This document shows positions 23,347-34,435 of a stretch of 64,000 nucleotides of DNA, piece by piece; the first letter of the stretch is position 1; the number at the start of each line of letters is the position of its first letter. The position numbers and the translations under genes are program-made. The DNA lies in contig CM056721.1 of the NCBI GenBank assembly GCA_029844215.1, positions 10,614,368 through 10,678,367 on the forward strand. The letters are read 5' to 3'. This stretch comes from Przewalskia tangutica (lineage: Eukaryota; Streptophyta; Magnoliopsida; Solanales; Solanaceae). The notes under the pieces are model-generated. The model made no database searches. It was not told the DNA's origin and saw nothing but the letters and a program-made list of their open reading frames with translations.

Positions 23347-23900
23347 GCGTCGGCTCAGATCGCAGGCTACCGCGCCAACTCTCAGGAGTTTAAGTGTCGC
23401 GGCTCCAGGGCTGCGGGCGTTTTTCAGATGTTTAATGTTATTAAGTTGTTGGAACGTTGGGCACTTATTCCTGAACGTTTTGGCTCTTCATTGAGCCTCA
23501 TAAACAACACTCTTAACAGTCATTAACACCCAATTAACACCTCCCCTCCTTCTTAAACTATATAACCATGTCTTATTTCAGATTTGAGAAGTGAGACACA
23601 ATATACACAATGAACATAAGAGAAATACTCTCTACACTTGGATGATTTCATATTTGATGAAATCTCTTCCTTTCCTGCAATCTTACACACTCAAAGATCC
23701 TTCTATTATAACGAACACTTGAGTTTCCTTTGCTCATTTGTTTGATTGCTGTTTTATCTTGAGAGATAAGTTGTCATTACAACCGTTGAAAGGATATACG
23801 GGGCAATATTATCTTAAGGATAGATCAAAAATTTGGTCAACTCAACAAGCCAATTATCTTGTTATATTTTCAGATTCTAAACATATTGGTGTTGTTGTTC
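23347..23900 (+). mobile_element. Copia LTR fragment related to copia-2
   Basis: From about 23690 it matches the copia-2 LTR closely (CACTCAAAGATC, AACACTTGAGTT, TTTGCTCATTTGTTTGATTG, GGATATACGGGGCAATATTA). The 5' part is diverged but holds similar GC-rich blocks (TGTCGCGGCTCCAGGGC). No internal coding region follows. The sequence at 23900-24230 is unidentified. Confidence 0.65.
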
Positions 23901-24575
23901 TCAAGGGGCTTGCTGCAGTTTCAACCAACATCTCAAGACTTCAAGGAAGGATCAAAGATCGAAGATCAAGATCATCAACACTTATTAATGTTGTGACAAC
24001 TGATGTTAGACTTCAAGCCTATTATATTGAAATTGTAAATGATTATCTTTTCTCAGCACTAATGATAGTTGTATATTATTCTCATACATCCACTGTAATA
24101 GCCAACGGCCTACCCAAAGGGAAAATGTTATTTACATTAGTAAGAATGAAATGGTCAAGAAGTCTCTCTTGCATAGGTGCAATTACAATATTAGATTCCT
24201 AGATCTCTTCCATAATCCGTTCACACTAACTATGAGAATTTTAACGGCTACTGTCATTATAAAACCATGTCCGTTTTTTATATTCTACATATATAGTTCA
24301 CATATATTATCTGTGTTCTCACACTAAATAACTGAAATTAAGTGACTTGCAAAATATATATAGAATGAATTACTTTATTCCAGCTTGTTGATTGAATTAC
24401 TTCCCTTCACGTACGAGAATGATAAATTTTGGAAAAGTTGTTGCAATGGTGGGAGATGGAACTAATGACTAGCCAACAATTTTTTATAATTAATATTGTC
24501 ATATAAAAGCAGTCTGTAAGATAGCCAAACTCTTGGTATAATCCGCCTAACCTTCTAACAATAGGTTAAAATTTG

Positions 24576-24696
24576 GGAGGCGATCATATCAGTATTAACG
24601 CAATGGATCCAATCAGAACTCTGATGTTAAGCGCGTTTGGGCAATGATATTTCTAGGATGGGTGATCCTCTGGAAAGTCCTCATATTGCATCCCTC
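24576..24696 (+). pseudogene. 5S rRNA-derived sequence, unit A copy
   Basis: 121 bp collinear with the whole plant 5S rRNA from GGAGGCGATCATATCAG through GATCCAATCAGAACTCTGA, TTAAGCGCGTTTGGGC and GGATGGGTGATCCTCTGG to TTGCATCCCTC. Several substitutions, including in the internal promoter boxes, argue against a working gene. It is fused directly to LINE coding sequence, so it is treated as part of a chimeric retrosequence. Confidence 0.85.
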
Positions 24697-25730
24697 CTTT
24701 TGAAGTTATATGGAGATGTTTGAAGGTTAGAGGTGTACCTGTGGCGTACACTAGGGTGATCAAGGATATGTATGATGTAGTCAAGACTAGGGTACAGACA
24801 ATAAGAGGAGATTCAAAACACTTTTCAGTGATGATGAGACTGCATCAGGGATCATCTCTTAGCCCATTCCTATTTGTCTTGGTGATGGACGAACTGAGGC
24901 GACAAATCCAAGGGAAGGTGCCATGATGTATGTTATTCGCAGATGAAATAGTCCTGATTGATGAGACTTGCAGCGGAGTGAACGCCAAGCTGGAGGTTTG
25001 GAGACAGACTCTGGAGTCTAAAGGGTTCATGTTGAGTAGGACCAAGACAGAATATTTGGAGTGCAAGTTCAACGGGAGCAACCATGAGACAGACGTGGAG
25101 GTGAGGCTTGGTACTCAAGTCATTCCAAAGAAAGAAAATTTCAAGTACCTCAGGTCTATTATCCAAGGTGATGAAGAGATTGATGAGATGTCACACATCG
25201 TATTGGGGCAGGGTGGATGAAATGGAGGCTCCCATCCGGAGTCTTGTGCAATAAAAAGGTGCCACCAAAACTTAAAGGCAAGTCTATAGGGTGGTAGTTA
25301 GACCGACTATGTTGTATGGGGCGGAGTGTTGGCCAGTTAAGACTTCGCACATCCAAAAGATGAACGTTGCGGAGATGAGAATGTTGAGATGGATGTGTGG
25401 GCATACAAGGAGAGATAGGATTAGAAATGAAGATATCCGGGAAAGATTGGGAGTGATCTCAGTGGAGGATAAGATGCGAGAAGCGAGGTTGAGATGGTTC
25501 GGGCATGTGAAGAGGAGAGACACAGATGTCCCGGTGCGGAGGTGTGAGAGGTTGGCTATGGACGAGTTCAAGAGGGGTAGAAGTAGACCGAAAAAATATT
25601 GAGAAGAGGTTATTAGACGAGATATGACGCACGTGCAACTTACTGAGGACATGACCTTAGATAGGAGGTTGTGGAGGACACGAATTAGGGTAGAAGGGTA
25701 GTAGATAGTCAAGCGTAGTCCTACTTACGC
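24697..25730 (+). pseudogene. 5'-truncated LINE reverse transcriptase, unit A copy
   Basis: Non-LTR (RTE-like, inferred) ORF2 remnant beginning in the reverse-transcriptase domain right after the 5S-like sequence. Recognisable pieces are GVPVAYTRVIKDMYD, HQGSSLSPFLFVLVMDEL, a catalytic box reading FADE instead of FADD, and a C-terminal part with MVVRPTMLYGAECWPVK, MLRWMCGHTRRDRIRNEDI and RLRWFGHVKRR. A TGA replaces the Trp codon just before the catalytic box (about 24924), and frameshifts follow. The endonuclease domain is absent. The 3' tail runs to about 25730. Confidence 0.88.
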
Positions 25731-25796
25731 TTACAAAAACTAACCACTTTTAATTATACAACATCTTAATATTAAATTAAGATATTTAAGGACCTG

Positions 25797-26830
25797 TTTG
25801 GTCATGAGAATTTTTCACTTTTAAAAAAAAAAATTAGCGTTTGGCCATGAAAATTTCAAATACATTTGAAAAGCACCCTAAATCTTGTTTTCACAATTTT
25901 CATTTTTTGTTTTTGACCACTGCTTTAGTCTTTAACTGCTCAAATTTTACCATATTTTTTTATTTTTCTAAATTTAGCTCCATTTAATTCAGCCAACAAC
26001 CGGTGTAAATACCCGACAACCGTATATATTATCAGTGTTGTTAATTTTTAATACTAATGAATCTTTGTAATAATAATATTTAGAATTGATGAAGTGTAAT
26101 AGTATATAGTAGCTCGTAGGCGAAATAAAATGCACTGGATCATTTTAGTTCTGTAGCTCATATGCATCAGTTAACAAGTTCATGCCAGCGATTGTTATCG
26201 CCTTAAAGTGATAGTATTGTGTTTTTGTTGAATCAAGGGCAGTAAAAACTTTGAGTGTCATTTTCTTGGCTTAAGAGAAATATTACACATAAAATAATTT
26301 AATGGAAAAGGGAAAGAGGAAGTAGACAACGAAGACTATGAACTAGGACATACTAGAGAAATGTGTGGTCTAAAAATGATACATATTGAAGATGCGAATA
26401 ATTGTGAACTTGATTAAATCATCGTATTAAACAATAAACAAACAGCAACATACCCGGTGTATTCCCACAAAGCGGAGTCTCTCCCCTCGACCTTTATGGG
26501 ATAGAGAAGTTGTTTTCGATAGACCCTCGGCTTAAAAGGAAAGGATTAAATCATTGTATTAAAGAAAATATATAAATCATGTTTAATGTAATAGAAAATG
26601 ATTGATGGGCAATACACATTGGTTATGTTTATCAATTGCTTTGGGTGATTTTACTAGTTTTTAAAAATTGGGGATATAAATCATATTTCATATTTTCAAG
26701 AAAACGTACGTTCCAACAATCAAATATTATTTGCAAAAACTATAACAAAAAACAACTACAACTCCAACTTCAAAAATTCCAAAAAGTGGTTTTTTTATAT
26801 TTCTATGGCAAACGCCTACTTAACTAAATC
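25797..26830. repeat. Region bounded by TTTGGCCATGAAAAT-type motifs, unit A copy
   Basis: A motif GTTTGGTCATGAGAATTTTT opens it, GTTTGGCCATGAAAATTTCA recurs at about 25840, and an inverted related motif TTTCTATGGCAAACGCC closes it near 26820. Such TTTGGCCA-type ends mark a MITE family common in Solanaceae, but clean ends and target duplications are not visible. The unit B counterpart is about 34500-35620. Confidence 0.35.
26432..26543 (+). mobile_element. SINE-like element with 20-bp target duplications, unit A copy
   Basis: 112 bp between GATTAAATCATCGTATTAAA (26412-26431) and the same 20-mer with one mismatch (26544-26563). The core CAACATACCCGGTGTATTCC ... TCTCCCCTCGACC ... GATAGACCCTCGGCTTAAAA is a repeat I know as widespread in Solanaceae; I cannot name the family. 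It has no coding capacity. Confidence 0.75.
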
Positions 26831-28142
26831 TTAATGCACATTTTCATATTCAGATATGTATCAGATCCAAACATTTTAATTTTGATAAAAATAAACGAGA
26901 TCTTAATTACTTGCTTTATTCTTGAATATTCCTTAAAACATATAATCTCTATTGTATTATCTTTTACTTTAACAGAATTGAAAGTGTTATGAGAAATTGT
27001 ACAAGTAAATTAAAGTAATACTTTAATTAATATATTCAATCAGGCTAACAAGACTTTATTCTTCTCAAAATACTTATAAATGTTAACAAATTTTAGCAGT
27101 AACCTAAACTAAATTAAGAATGATAAAATCTTACTTTAAGATGATCAACAAAATCTCAAGAAAGGTTAAATTGATTAAATATTTTGTCAATAGAGATAAT
27201 ATTAGTAATAATCCTAGAAGGAATTGTTTATAACAAAAATAATTAAACAAACAAATTTTGCATCTAAAAAGAGAGTGAAGAATAAATTCAAATAATGATA
27301 TAAGTGAAATTTTATTGGATAAGTTTAAGGTCTTTTATAGATTCAAATTTAGGTCATTTGGATGTGTTCGAACAAAGTCACACATGAAAAAAGAAGAAGT
27401 AACTTATAAGGTGTGAATATTCTTAATGGTGTGAGGTCTTTTGCTGAAAATGCGCGGGCTTAATATAGTGTTCATATCACACCATGTTAAAAGTGCCATT
27501 GAACTGTTTTACCCCAACAATTAGTATTAGAGATAACGATTTGACGGGACGAGTATGAAGATGACAGAGTGATGTCTTGAAACTCGACTTATTTTCTTTG
27601 TTGTCTATGAGTCAGTTTACCACCTTTACCTTAGCTTAGCTTGGAGATGCACACACAATGAAGAAGCATATGGGCTTGATGACGTAAATACTCGATCGAA
27701 TGTGGATACTACACAGTTAATCTTCAAATTATGTAGCTTATGAATAGTGATGAGTCATGTCAAACTTAGTTTAAAGGGAGGTAGTCTGATGCATGTGAAC
27801 ATAGTCCTACATAAAAAATAAAAAATAAAAAATAGAACAAACCTACTTATATATTATTGAATACTCTTAATAGTATGAAGTCTTTATGAGAAAAACAGGA
27901 TAAAGTTAATTTAAAGCGATAATATCAAACAATGATAAGAGTTACCTTGATTGTTTTAACAACCATCTCCATGTTGTAAGTAGCAGCCCATCTCAAGACA
28001 GATTTTGGTAATTCACTATAAATATTTGGACATGACTACAATTGTTATTGCACAGATAGGTTGCATTCCTTTCTGGTTGAATATTGGTATCTAGCTTAAA
28101 CTCCAGGAGTTTTTGTATATGAGCAAATGCAATAATACCTAA

Positions 28143-28597
28143 GGAGCCTTTGGCTACAAGAATTGTTCACTTTTTCTCGTATTTTTTTCACTTTATTTGA
28201 AAATCAACGTTTAATCGGGAAAATTTCATTCCAAATACAACTTAAAATTGGAAAACACCTCAAATACAACTCACTTTATTCCATCTCACTTTCTGATATT
28301 CCTTTCTCAAAATTTGCTCTAAACAAAGTGAAAATATTTGATTTCTATTGCCAAACGCTTTGAAATTTATGAATTTGGAGTTGAAAAATAAAGTTGTGTT
28401 TGGTTATACTTCTTGCGAAGGAGAGAAGAGAGCACTTGAATTTATGAAGATGGAGTAAAACATATCTGGAGCACTTTTTCCAAATTTACAATTAACTCCA
28501 ATTTGAATTTGGAAATTTTATAACCAAACATTGATTATGAAATAAAGTGAAAAGTTATTCCAGAAAAAATGAATAATTTTCATTGCCAAAAGGCTCC
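28143..28597. mobile_element. PIF/Harbinger-like (Tourist-type) MITE, unit A copy
   Basis: 455 bp flanked by TAA at 28140-28142 and 28598-28600. Terminal inverted repeats GGAGCCTTTGGC (left) and GGAGCCTTTTGGC (right, reverse-complemented) extend inward imperfectly. A TAA target duplication is typical of Harbinger-type elements. The same element lies at the same place in unit B, so it predates the duplication. Confidence 0.75.
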
Positions 28598-28601
28598 TAA
28601 G

Positions 28602-28939
28602 TATCAAGAGTCTCACATCGGACATGGAATGATAACATGAACTCCTTATATGGACTTGGACAATCCTCACCGTACATGTTAGCTTTTGGGGTTGAGTTAG
28701 GCACATGTGTCATATTTTTTACATGGTATCAGAGCCAAACTCATTCCAATTCTTTGTTTACCGATGTTGGGCCCCCAAATTATATTATTCACGCTCCAGT
28801 TAACAAGGTCTGAGCGTGCGGGGAGTATTAAGAGTCTCACATCGGATATGAAATGAGAACATTAATTCCGGACTTGGATAATTCTCACCTTACAAGCTAG
28901 CTTTTGGGCTTGAGTTAGACCCAATATTCATTCTTTACG
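28602..28939 (+). mobile_element. TRIM retrotransposon upstream of FAR
   Basis: 338-bp miniature LTR element: direct repeats 28602-28723 and 28826-28939 (shared AAGAGTCTCACATCGGA, TTAGCTTTTGGG/CTAGCTTTTGGG, TTGAGTTAG), a primer-binding site TGGTATCAGAGC at 28724-28735 and a purine tract GCGGGGAG just before the second repeat. The target duplication is CTAAG (28597-28601 and 28940-28944). Unit B has one CTAAG with no insert at 56144-56148, a preserved empty site. It encodes nothing and would have needed proteins from other elements. Confidence 0.92.
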
Positions 28940-29020
28940 CTAAGTTTTCCATTATAATTTCACTACAATACGTAGTTTTCCAGTACATCATTTGTACATG
29001 TAACCTAATAATATCTTATG

Positions 29021-29027
29021 TATAAAT
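29021..29027 (+). promoter_or_regulatory. Probable TATA box of FAR
   Basis: TATAAAT, 71 bp before the start codon, the right distance for a short leader. It is conserved in unit B at 56225-56231. The TRIM element ends about 80 bp upstream of it. Confidence 0.65.
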
Positions 29028-29097
29028 ATTTGCAGTCTTGAGTTTAACCCCATTAATTTCCTTCACCTCTAGCTCAACTCCGTGAACATCTCCATCA

Positions 29098-31852
29098 ATG
29101 GAATCGTGCTACATTCACCAGTTTCTCGAGGGCAAGACCATTTTCATCACTGGTGTAACAGGCTACCTAGCAAAGAGTATAACTTCTCTCTCTTTCTTTC
29201 TCTCTACTTTTAGGTTGCATACATACATAGATGATATTACTAGTGCTTTTGTTATATATTAATCTAGTTCTCACTGAGAAGATACTCCGAGTCCAGCCAA
29301 ATGTGAAGAAGCTCTACTTGCTAATCAGAGCCCCAGATTTAAATTCAGCTAAAGAGCGTTTCAACAACGAGGTACTACCAACTACTATATGATCGTATAT
29401 ATATATATAGTAGCAGTAGATATAATAGTCATCACATTAGACTACAACTCCAATCCATAGCCACACAAACTACATGAAACTTGAAGATTATATCGGTTAA
29501 ACAAATATGATTTATCTGCAGGTTATAAAGACGGATCTGTTCAGAGTTCTAAGGGAGAAGTTGGGCGCCAACCTACAAGGCTTTATAGAAGACAAGGTTT
29601 TCCCAGTTGCAGGTGATATAGCTTGTGATAGTTTGGGGATGAACTCTGAGCTGAAAGATGACATGTGCAGAGAAATAGACATAGTTGTAAACTCTGCTGC
29701 AACAACTAGATTTGATGAAAGGTAGTTATAGAATAATAGTGCCATTCTCTTTTCCTTAATTAAAACGAAAAAAGATTACCCCGATCTGCCTTTCTGCAGA
29801 TATGATACTGCAATAAGGACCAATGTACTGGGTGCCATGAATGTTGTCAAATTTTCCAAGCAGTGTTCAAAACTAAAGATGCTTCTCCATGTAAGCACAG
29901 GTCAGCTCCATCATGTGCTTAACCAAATTTCATTATCATGTGACTTCTTGCGATGTAGGAGTATTGACTTTAGCTTTAACACTGGTTCTTTTCAGCCTAT
30001 GTTTGTGGGGAAAAGGAAGGACTGATACTAGAGAAGCCATTGAACTACGGAGAGATGCTTAATCGAAGCTCTCACTTAGAAATAGACGTGGAGAAAAAAT
30101 TGGTGGAGGAGGCACTAAAGGACCTTCAAGATAGGAATGCCACTGAAAAAGAAGTAACTTTAGCTATGAGAGTTCTAGGTATTGAGAGGTAAGCGTTTCA
30201 TAAAATCAGCCTCGCTCATTGATACAAACAAATATATGTATCCTATTTGCACCAATATATATATAATTATGATTCTTCAGGGCAAGGCTACATGGATGGC
30301 CAAACACATACTCATTCACAAAAGCAATAGGAGAGATGTTTTTGGGACACCTCAAGGAGGATCTCCAACTCATAATCCTACGACCACCAATTATATCAAG
30401 CACCTACAAGGAGCCATTCCCGGGATGGATTGAAGGAATGAGGTAAGAACAATATTCACTCTATGCATGCACACATGACAATTACAGAAGCCTAAGTCTT
30501 ATTCGTAAAACAATATGATCTGCTCTTCCTTCCAACAGGACCACGGACCCCTTCATTGTTGGCTATGGTAAAGGAAAAATGAGTGTCATGATGGGTGATA
30601 GAGAATCAATAACGGATGTGGTATGTGAGTCATGTGTATAGTGTATACCTTATGTTATAATGAATTGAGCAAGTTTGCATCAGTTGGTCTTAATTAGTTA
30701 ACCTAGGTACAGTTACTTGGATTTCACAAGTATTTACACTAATTCCTTTTGCAATTTTACCTAGATTCCAGCCGATATGGTTGTGAACTCTGTTATCGCG
30801 GCTATGGTAGTCCATCAAAATCCATCTTCCCATACAGTTGTTTACCATATTAGCTCTTCTAGGAGGAATCAACTAAAACTTGGTGATATCCTACAATTTA
30901 TCGTTGATTACTTCAAGAAGAATCCATGGATTGACGAAAGAGGAAAGCGAGTTAAAGTGAAGAAATTTCGTTCACTGGATAGCATGGCTAGCCTTCACAA
31001 ATACATAGCAATACACTATATGCCATCAATAAAGGTCAGTTTACATAGTAATGTCTTCTTAAATAAACAGTAAAATATACGCATTTTGGCTTCATTGGGC
31101 CATAAAGTGGGACAGTTGACGTCGGTTATATGTGCTTATAGATGCACTTATTAGAAAAATATGGACACGTCAAATTTAAGGTTCAACATTTCTAAAATAG
31201 AACACTAATAGATTACCTCCTTGGCTGAAAATCAGTTGGCATAAACTAGAACACTAAAAGAGGGGAGGATCCTGATATGCAAGAGGATGTATAGAAAAAG
31301 AATACAGAGGTGTTTATGAATGTTGACATGCACTTCAGCATTGATGGCCTACCACTGGCTAACTTATAGTTTTAACATATTTCAGATATTGAAGTGGGCA
31401 AACTTGATACTTTGTCAACATTTGCAAGCTCTACACACAAACTTACAAAGAAGGATCAATCAGGCCATTCGACTAGCTGAACTCTTCAAACCTTACACAC
31501 ACTTCAAAGGAGTGTGAGTTTATTATTTGATGTCCCTTCCTTTCTTCCTCTTAATTCTATGTTCAATTTGATTTAGGCACCTGGATGCTTAAACTAACAT
31601 CTGTCAACTTGTTAATGTCTGATATACTACTAGAAATTAAATTTATCAAACTTAAAGCTGTTCCAAATTGATATTCTAACAACATTCATGCTGATTTTTA
31701 CCAGTTTTGATGATACCAATGCTGAAATGTTGCGAATGGCAACAAGAGAAAGTAATGCAGATGATACATTTAATTTTGATCCAAGCACCATTCAGTGGGA
31801 AAAATACTTCAAGGAAACTCATATTCCCGGATTAGTGAAGTACATTTTCTAA
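29098..31852 (+). CDS. FAR: Alcohol-forming fatty acyl-CoA reductase, ten exons
   Basis: FAR enzymes reduce long-chain fatty acyl-CoA to primary alcohols with NADPH, for cuticular wax, suberin or pollen wall lipids, usually at the ER. Exons: 29098-29176, 29268-29371, 29522-29721, 29800-29900, 29996-30188, 30281-30442, 30539-30620, 30765-31034, 31386-31513, 31705-31852. All borders are GT-AG and phases agree, giving 488 aa, the usual length. The NAD(P)-binding motif TGVTGYLA lies at residues 18-25. NSAATTRFDERYD and the active-site YSFTK (Tyr236, Lys240) follow, as expected of this extended short-chain dehydrogenase family. The C-terminal FAR domain ends in YFKETHIPGLVKYIF. No lesion was seen. 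It resembles the FAR3/CER4 group, but chain length and tissue cannot be told from sequence. A second, broken copy lies at 56301-59495. Confidence 0.94.
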
Positions 31853-32514
31853 GAAAGCAGAATTATGTGAATAAAGGAGGCTCATATACTACTCTGCTTC
31901 CAAATAGAAAGCTGTGTTTTGCTTAAATTCCATCATGTCTTTTTTAAGCGACTATGTCAGTTCAAGAAAATATTGGAAGCACTTATTCTAAATAAAGGGG
32001 GCTGATATGCTTCTCTGCTTAAATTCCATTATGTTGTTTTTAGAGAGACTACGTATGGCAGTATTATAGTATGTAATTATATTGAAGGACTACTTTTGCT
32101 GTTTCATATCTGATCTATAAGTAGCCACCAGCAAACTGAATCCAAGATTGAGTTTTCTTGTAGTACATATGTAGTAGCCATACAAGGTTTAATATATACA
32201 ATGTCATTTCAATTTTCAATTTATTTTGTTTCTGTTGATAATTCATACCAATCCATTAACAACTTCAGCAATCCTATATCTTCAGCGATCTTATATTTGA
32301 TGAATCTTTCTTTTTTTCCAGCATGACAACAGGAAGCGAAAAATCTCTTCAACTAACTAGAAAACAGTGTAAAGAAAAAATGTTCTGCTTCTTGATATGC
32401 ATTTATAATACACAAAATTTCAACATTCAATCAACATGAAACTCACACACAATTTAGCAATTCTTGTCCAAATTGAAGAAATCGATAATTAGTGAAAGAT
32501 CTCAATCATTAAAA
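31853..32514. other. 3' flank of FAR, end of unit A
   Basis: AT-rich sequence holding the FAR 3'UTR; it aligns with 59496-60063. The alignment stops just at the stop codon of the intronless gene of unit B, whose body is missing here. Confidence 0.6.
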
Positions 32515-32722
32515 TTATTTTAAATGGTAAATAACATCCCAATACAACTTCAAGTTAATCAACCTCTACTTTGATTGAACTAAAACGTGCGAATTATGAG
32601 TCTTTACGGTCAATTCTGGCTAATACTACTTAATAAAAAATGAAAAAAGAGGCCCCTAAATTTTTTCATTTTTCGGGACCCTGTGCGGTAGCACATATCG
32701 CACGAGACCAAAGACGGCCCTG
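32515..32722. other. Junction between duplication units
   Basis: About 200 bp not matching either unit at its ends. It includes AGAGGCCCCTAAATTTTTTC and AGACGGCCCTGAC, which look like scraps of a dispersed repeat. No gene. Confidence 0.4.
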
Positions 32723-33277
32723 ACTATAATACTCACGGGCTTTAGCTGAAATCTTTCATTTATGTCAAAATAGTGCCACAACGTCTCATTTGATATTATC
32801 AATAAGAAATATATCCAATAATATCATTTCAATGCATACTTTATATTACCAACACATTTTATGAAACATTTATATTTCATCATGTGTCACAAAACGTTAT
32901 TGAGTTCATAAGAAAGGCTAGAACAATTTTACAAGTCAATTATTAGCAATTCAAGCTAAGCAATAGTTTATGGTAAGTCATGGAGTAAATCACGTGATCT
33001 TGTCCCACACACGCACAAAATCTCATTTCAATCGTTAATTCAAAATCATGAAGTTTTATGAAAACCTCACAAGATAGTTTAAACATAATAAACCTCAAGG
33101 CGGCCTAAGTAGCTACTACATATATGTTTGCTCCAACCGTTCCAAATGATTCCAACAACTTCAATCTACATAAACAAACTCAAATATATCAATAACGTGT
33201 CACAACAATAGCAATCTGTAAGATAGCCAAACTTTTGGTATAATCCGCCTAACCTTCTAACAATATGTTAAGCTTTT

Positions 33278-33398
33278 GGATGCGATTATACCAGCACTAA
33301 CGCAATGGATCCAATCAGAACTCTAATGTTAAGCGTGCTTGGGCAATGGTAGTTCAAGGATGAGTGACCCTCTGAAAAGTACTCGTGTTGCATCCCTC
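33278..33398 (+). pseudogene. 5S rRNA-derived sequence, unit B copy
   Basis: 121 bp collinear with plant 5S rRNA: GGATGCGATTATACCAGCAC, TTAAGCGTGCTTGGGC, GATGAGTGACCCTCTG, CTCGTGTTGCATCCCTC. It is closer to the functional 5S sequence than the unit A copy at several places. It is again fused directly to LINE sequence. Confidence 0.87.
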
Positions 33399-34435
33399 TT
33401 TTTGAGGTTCTATGGAGATGTTTGGAGGTTAGAAATGTACATGTGGCGTACACTAGAGCGATCAAGGATATGTATGATGGAGTCAAGACTAGGGTATGAA
33501 CAGTAGGAGGAGACTCAGAGCACTTTCCAGTGATGATGGGACTGCATCAAAGATTATCTCTTAGCTCATTCCTATTTGCCTTGGTGATGGACGAACTGAT
33601 GCGACAAATACAATGGGAGGTGCCATGGTGTATGTTATTCGCAGAAGACATAGTCTTGATTGATGAGACTCACAACGGGGTGAACGCCAAGCTGGAGGTT
33701 TGGAGACAGACCTTGGAGTCTAAAGGGTTCAGGTTGAGTAGGACCAAGACAGAATATTTAGAGTGCAAGTTCAGCAACGGGAGCGACCCTGAGACAGACA
33801 TGGAGGTGAGACTTGGTACTCAGGTCATTCCAAAGAAATGAAGTTTCAAGTACCTCGGGTCTATTATTTAAGATAATAGAGAAATTGATGACGATGTCCC
33901 ACATCGTATTGGGACAGTATGGATGAAATGGAGACTCGCATCTGGACTCTCTGTGCGATAAAAAGATGCCACAAAACTTAAAGGCAAGTTCTATAGGGTG
34001 GTGGTTAGACCGCCTATGTTGTGTGAGGCGGAGTGTTAGCCAGTCAAGACTTCACACATCCAAAAGATAAAAGTTGCGGAGATGAGGATGTTGAGATAGA
34101 TGTGTGGGCATACAAGGAGAGATATGATTAAAAATGAAGATATCCAGGAAAGCGTGAGAGTGGCCTTGGTGGAGGATAAGATGCAAGAAGCGAGGTTGAG
34201 ATGGTTCAGGCATGTGAAGAGGAGAGACACAGATGCCCCGGTGTGGAGGTGTGAGATGTTGGCTATGGACGGGTTCAAGAGGGGTAGAGGTAGACCGAAT
34301 AAGTATTGGGGAGAAGTGATTAAACGAGATATGGCGCATGTGCAACTTACTGAGGACATGACCTTATAAGGGGTTGTGGATGACACGAATTAGGATAGAA
34401 GGGTAGTAGGTAGTCAAACGTAGTCCTATTTACGC
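33399..34435 (+). pseudogene. 5'-truncated LINE reverse transcriptase, unit B copy
   Basis: Paralog of the LINE piece in unit A. The best block at 33530-33841 contains FLFALVMDELMRQIQWEVPW and a catalytic box reading FAED instead of FADD. A C-terminal block at about 34100-34369 has MCGHTRRDMIKNEDI and WFRHVKRRDTDAPV. Frameshifts and stops (for example TAG at about 34039 and near 34097) separate the pieces. It starts at the same residue after the 5S sequence as in unit A. Confidence 0.87.

Larger units (their letters stand above)
18955..32514. repeat. Tandem duplication unit A (contains intact FAR)
   Basis: Homologous blocks shared with unit B in the same order: 18955-19213 with 32723-32985; 21063-21225 with 33055-33220; 24503-27405 with 33215-36214; 27406-28600 with 54930-56147; 28940-32514 with 56148-60063. 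Identity is high even in introns and spacer. Between the blocks unit A has private insertions: 19214-21062 (tandem array plus hAT element), 21226-24502 (LTR and hAT fragments) and the TRIM at 28602-28939. The right end stops at the position matching the last codons of the 60-kb gene. Confidence 0.88.

Noticed and set aside
23738..24202. 154-codon open frame on the plus strand
   Set aside because: Starts inside a copia LTR and continues into unidentified sequence; the peptide has no domain.
24576..24696. A functional 5S rRNA gene
   Set aside because: Single copy, many substitutions, fused to a LINE, not in an array; treated as a derived sequence.
25284..25712. 142-codon minus-strand frame over the LINE
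   Set aside because: Antisense of LINE coding sequence.
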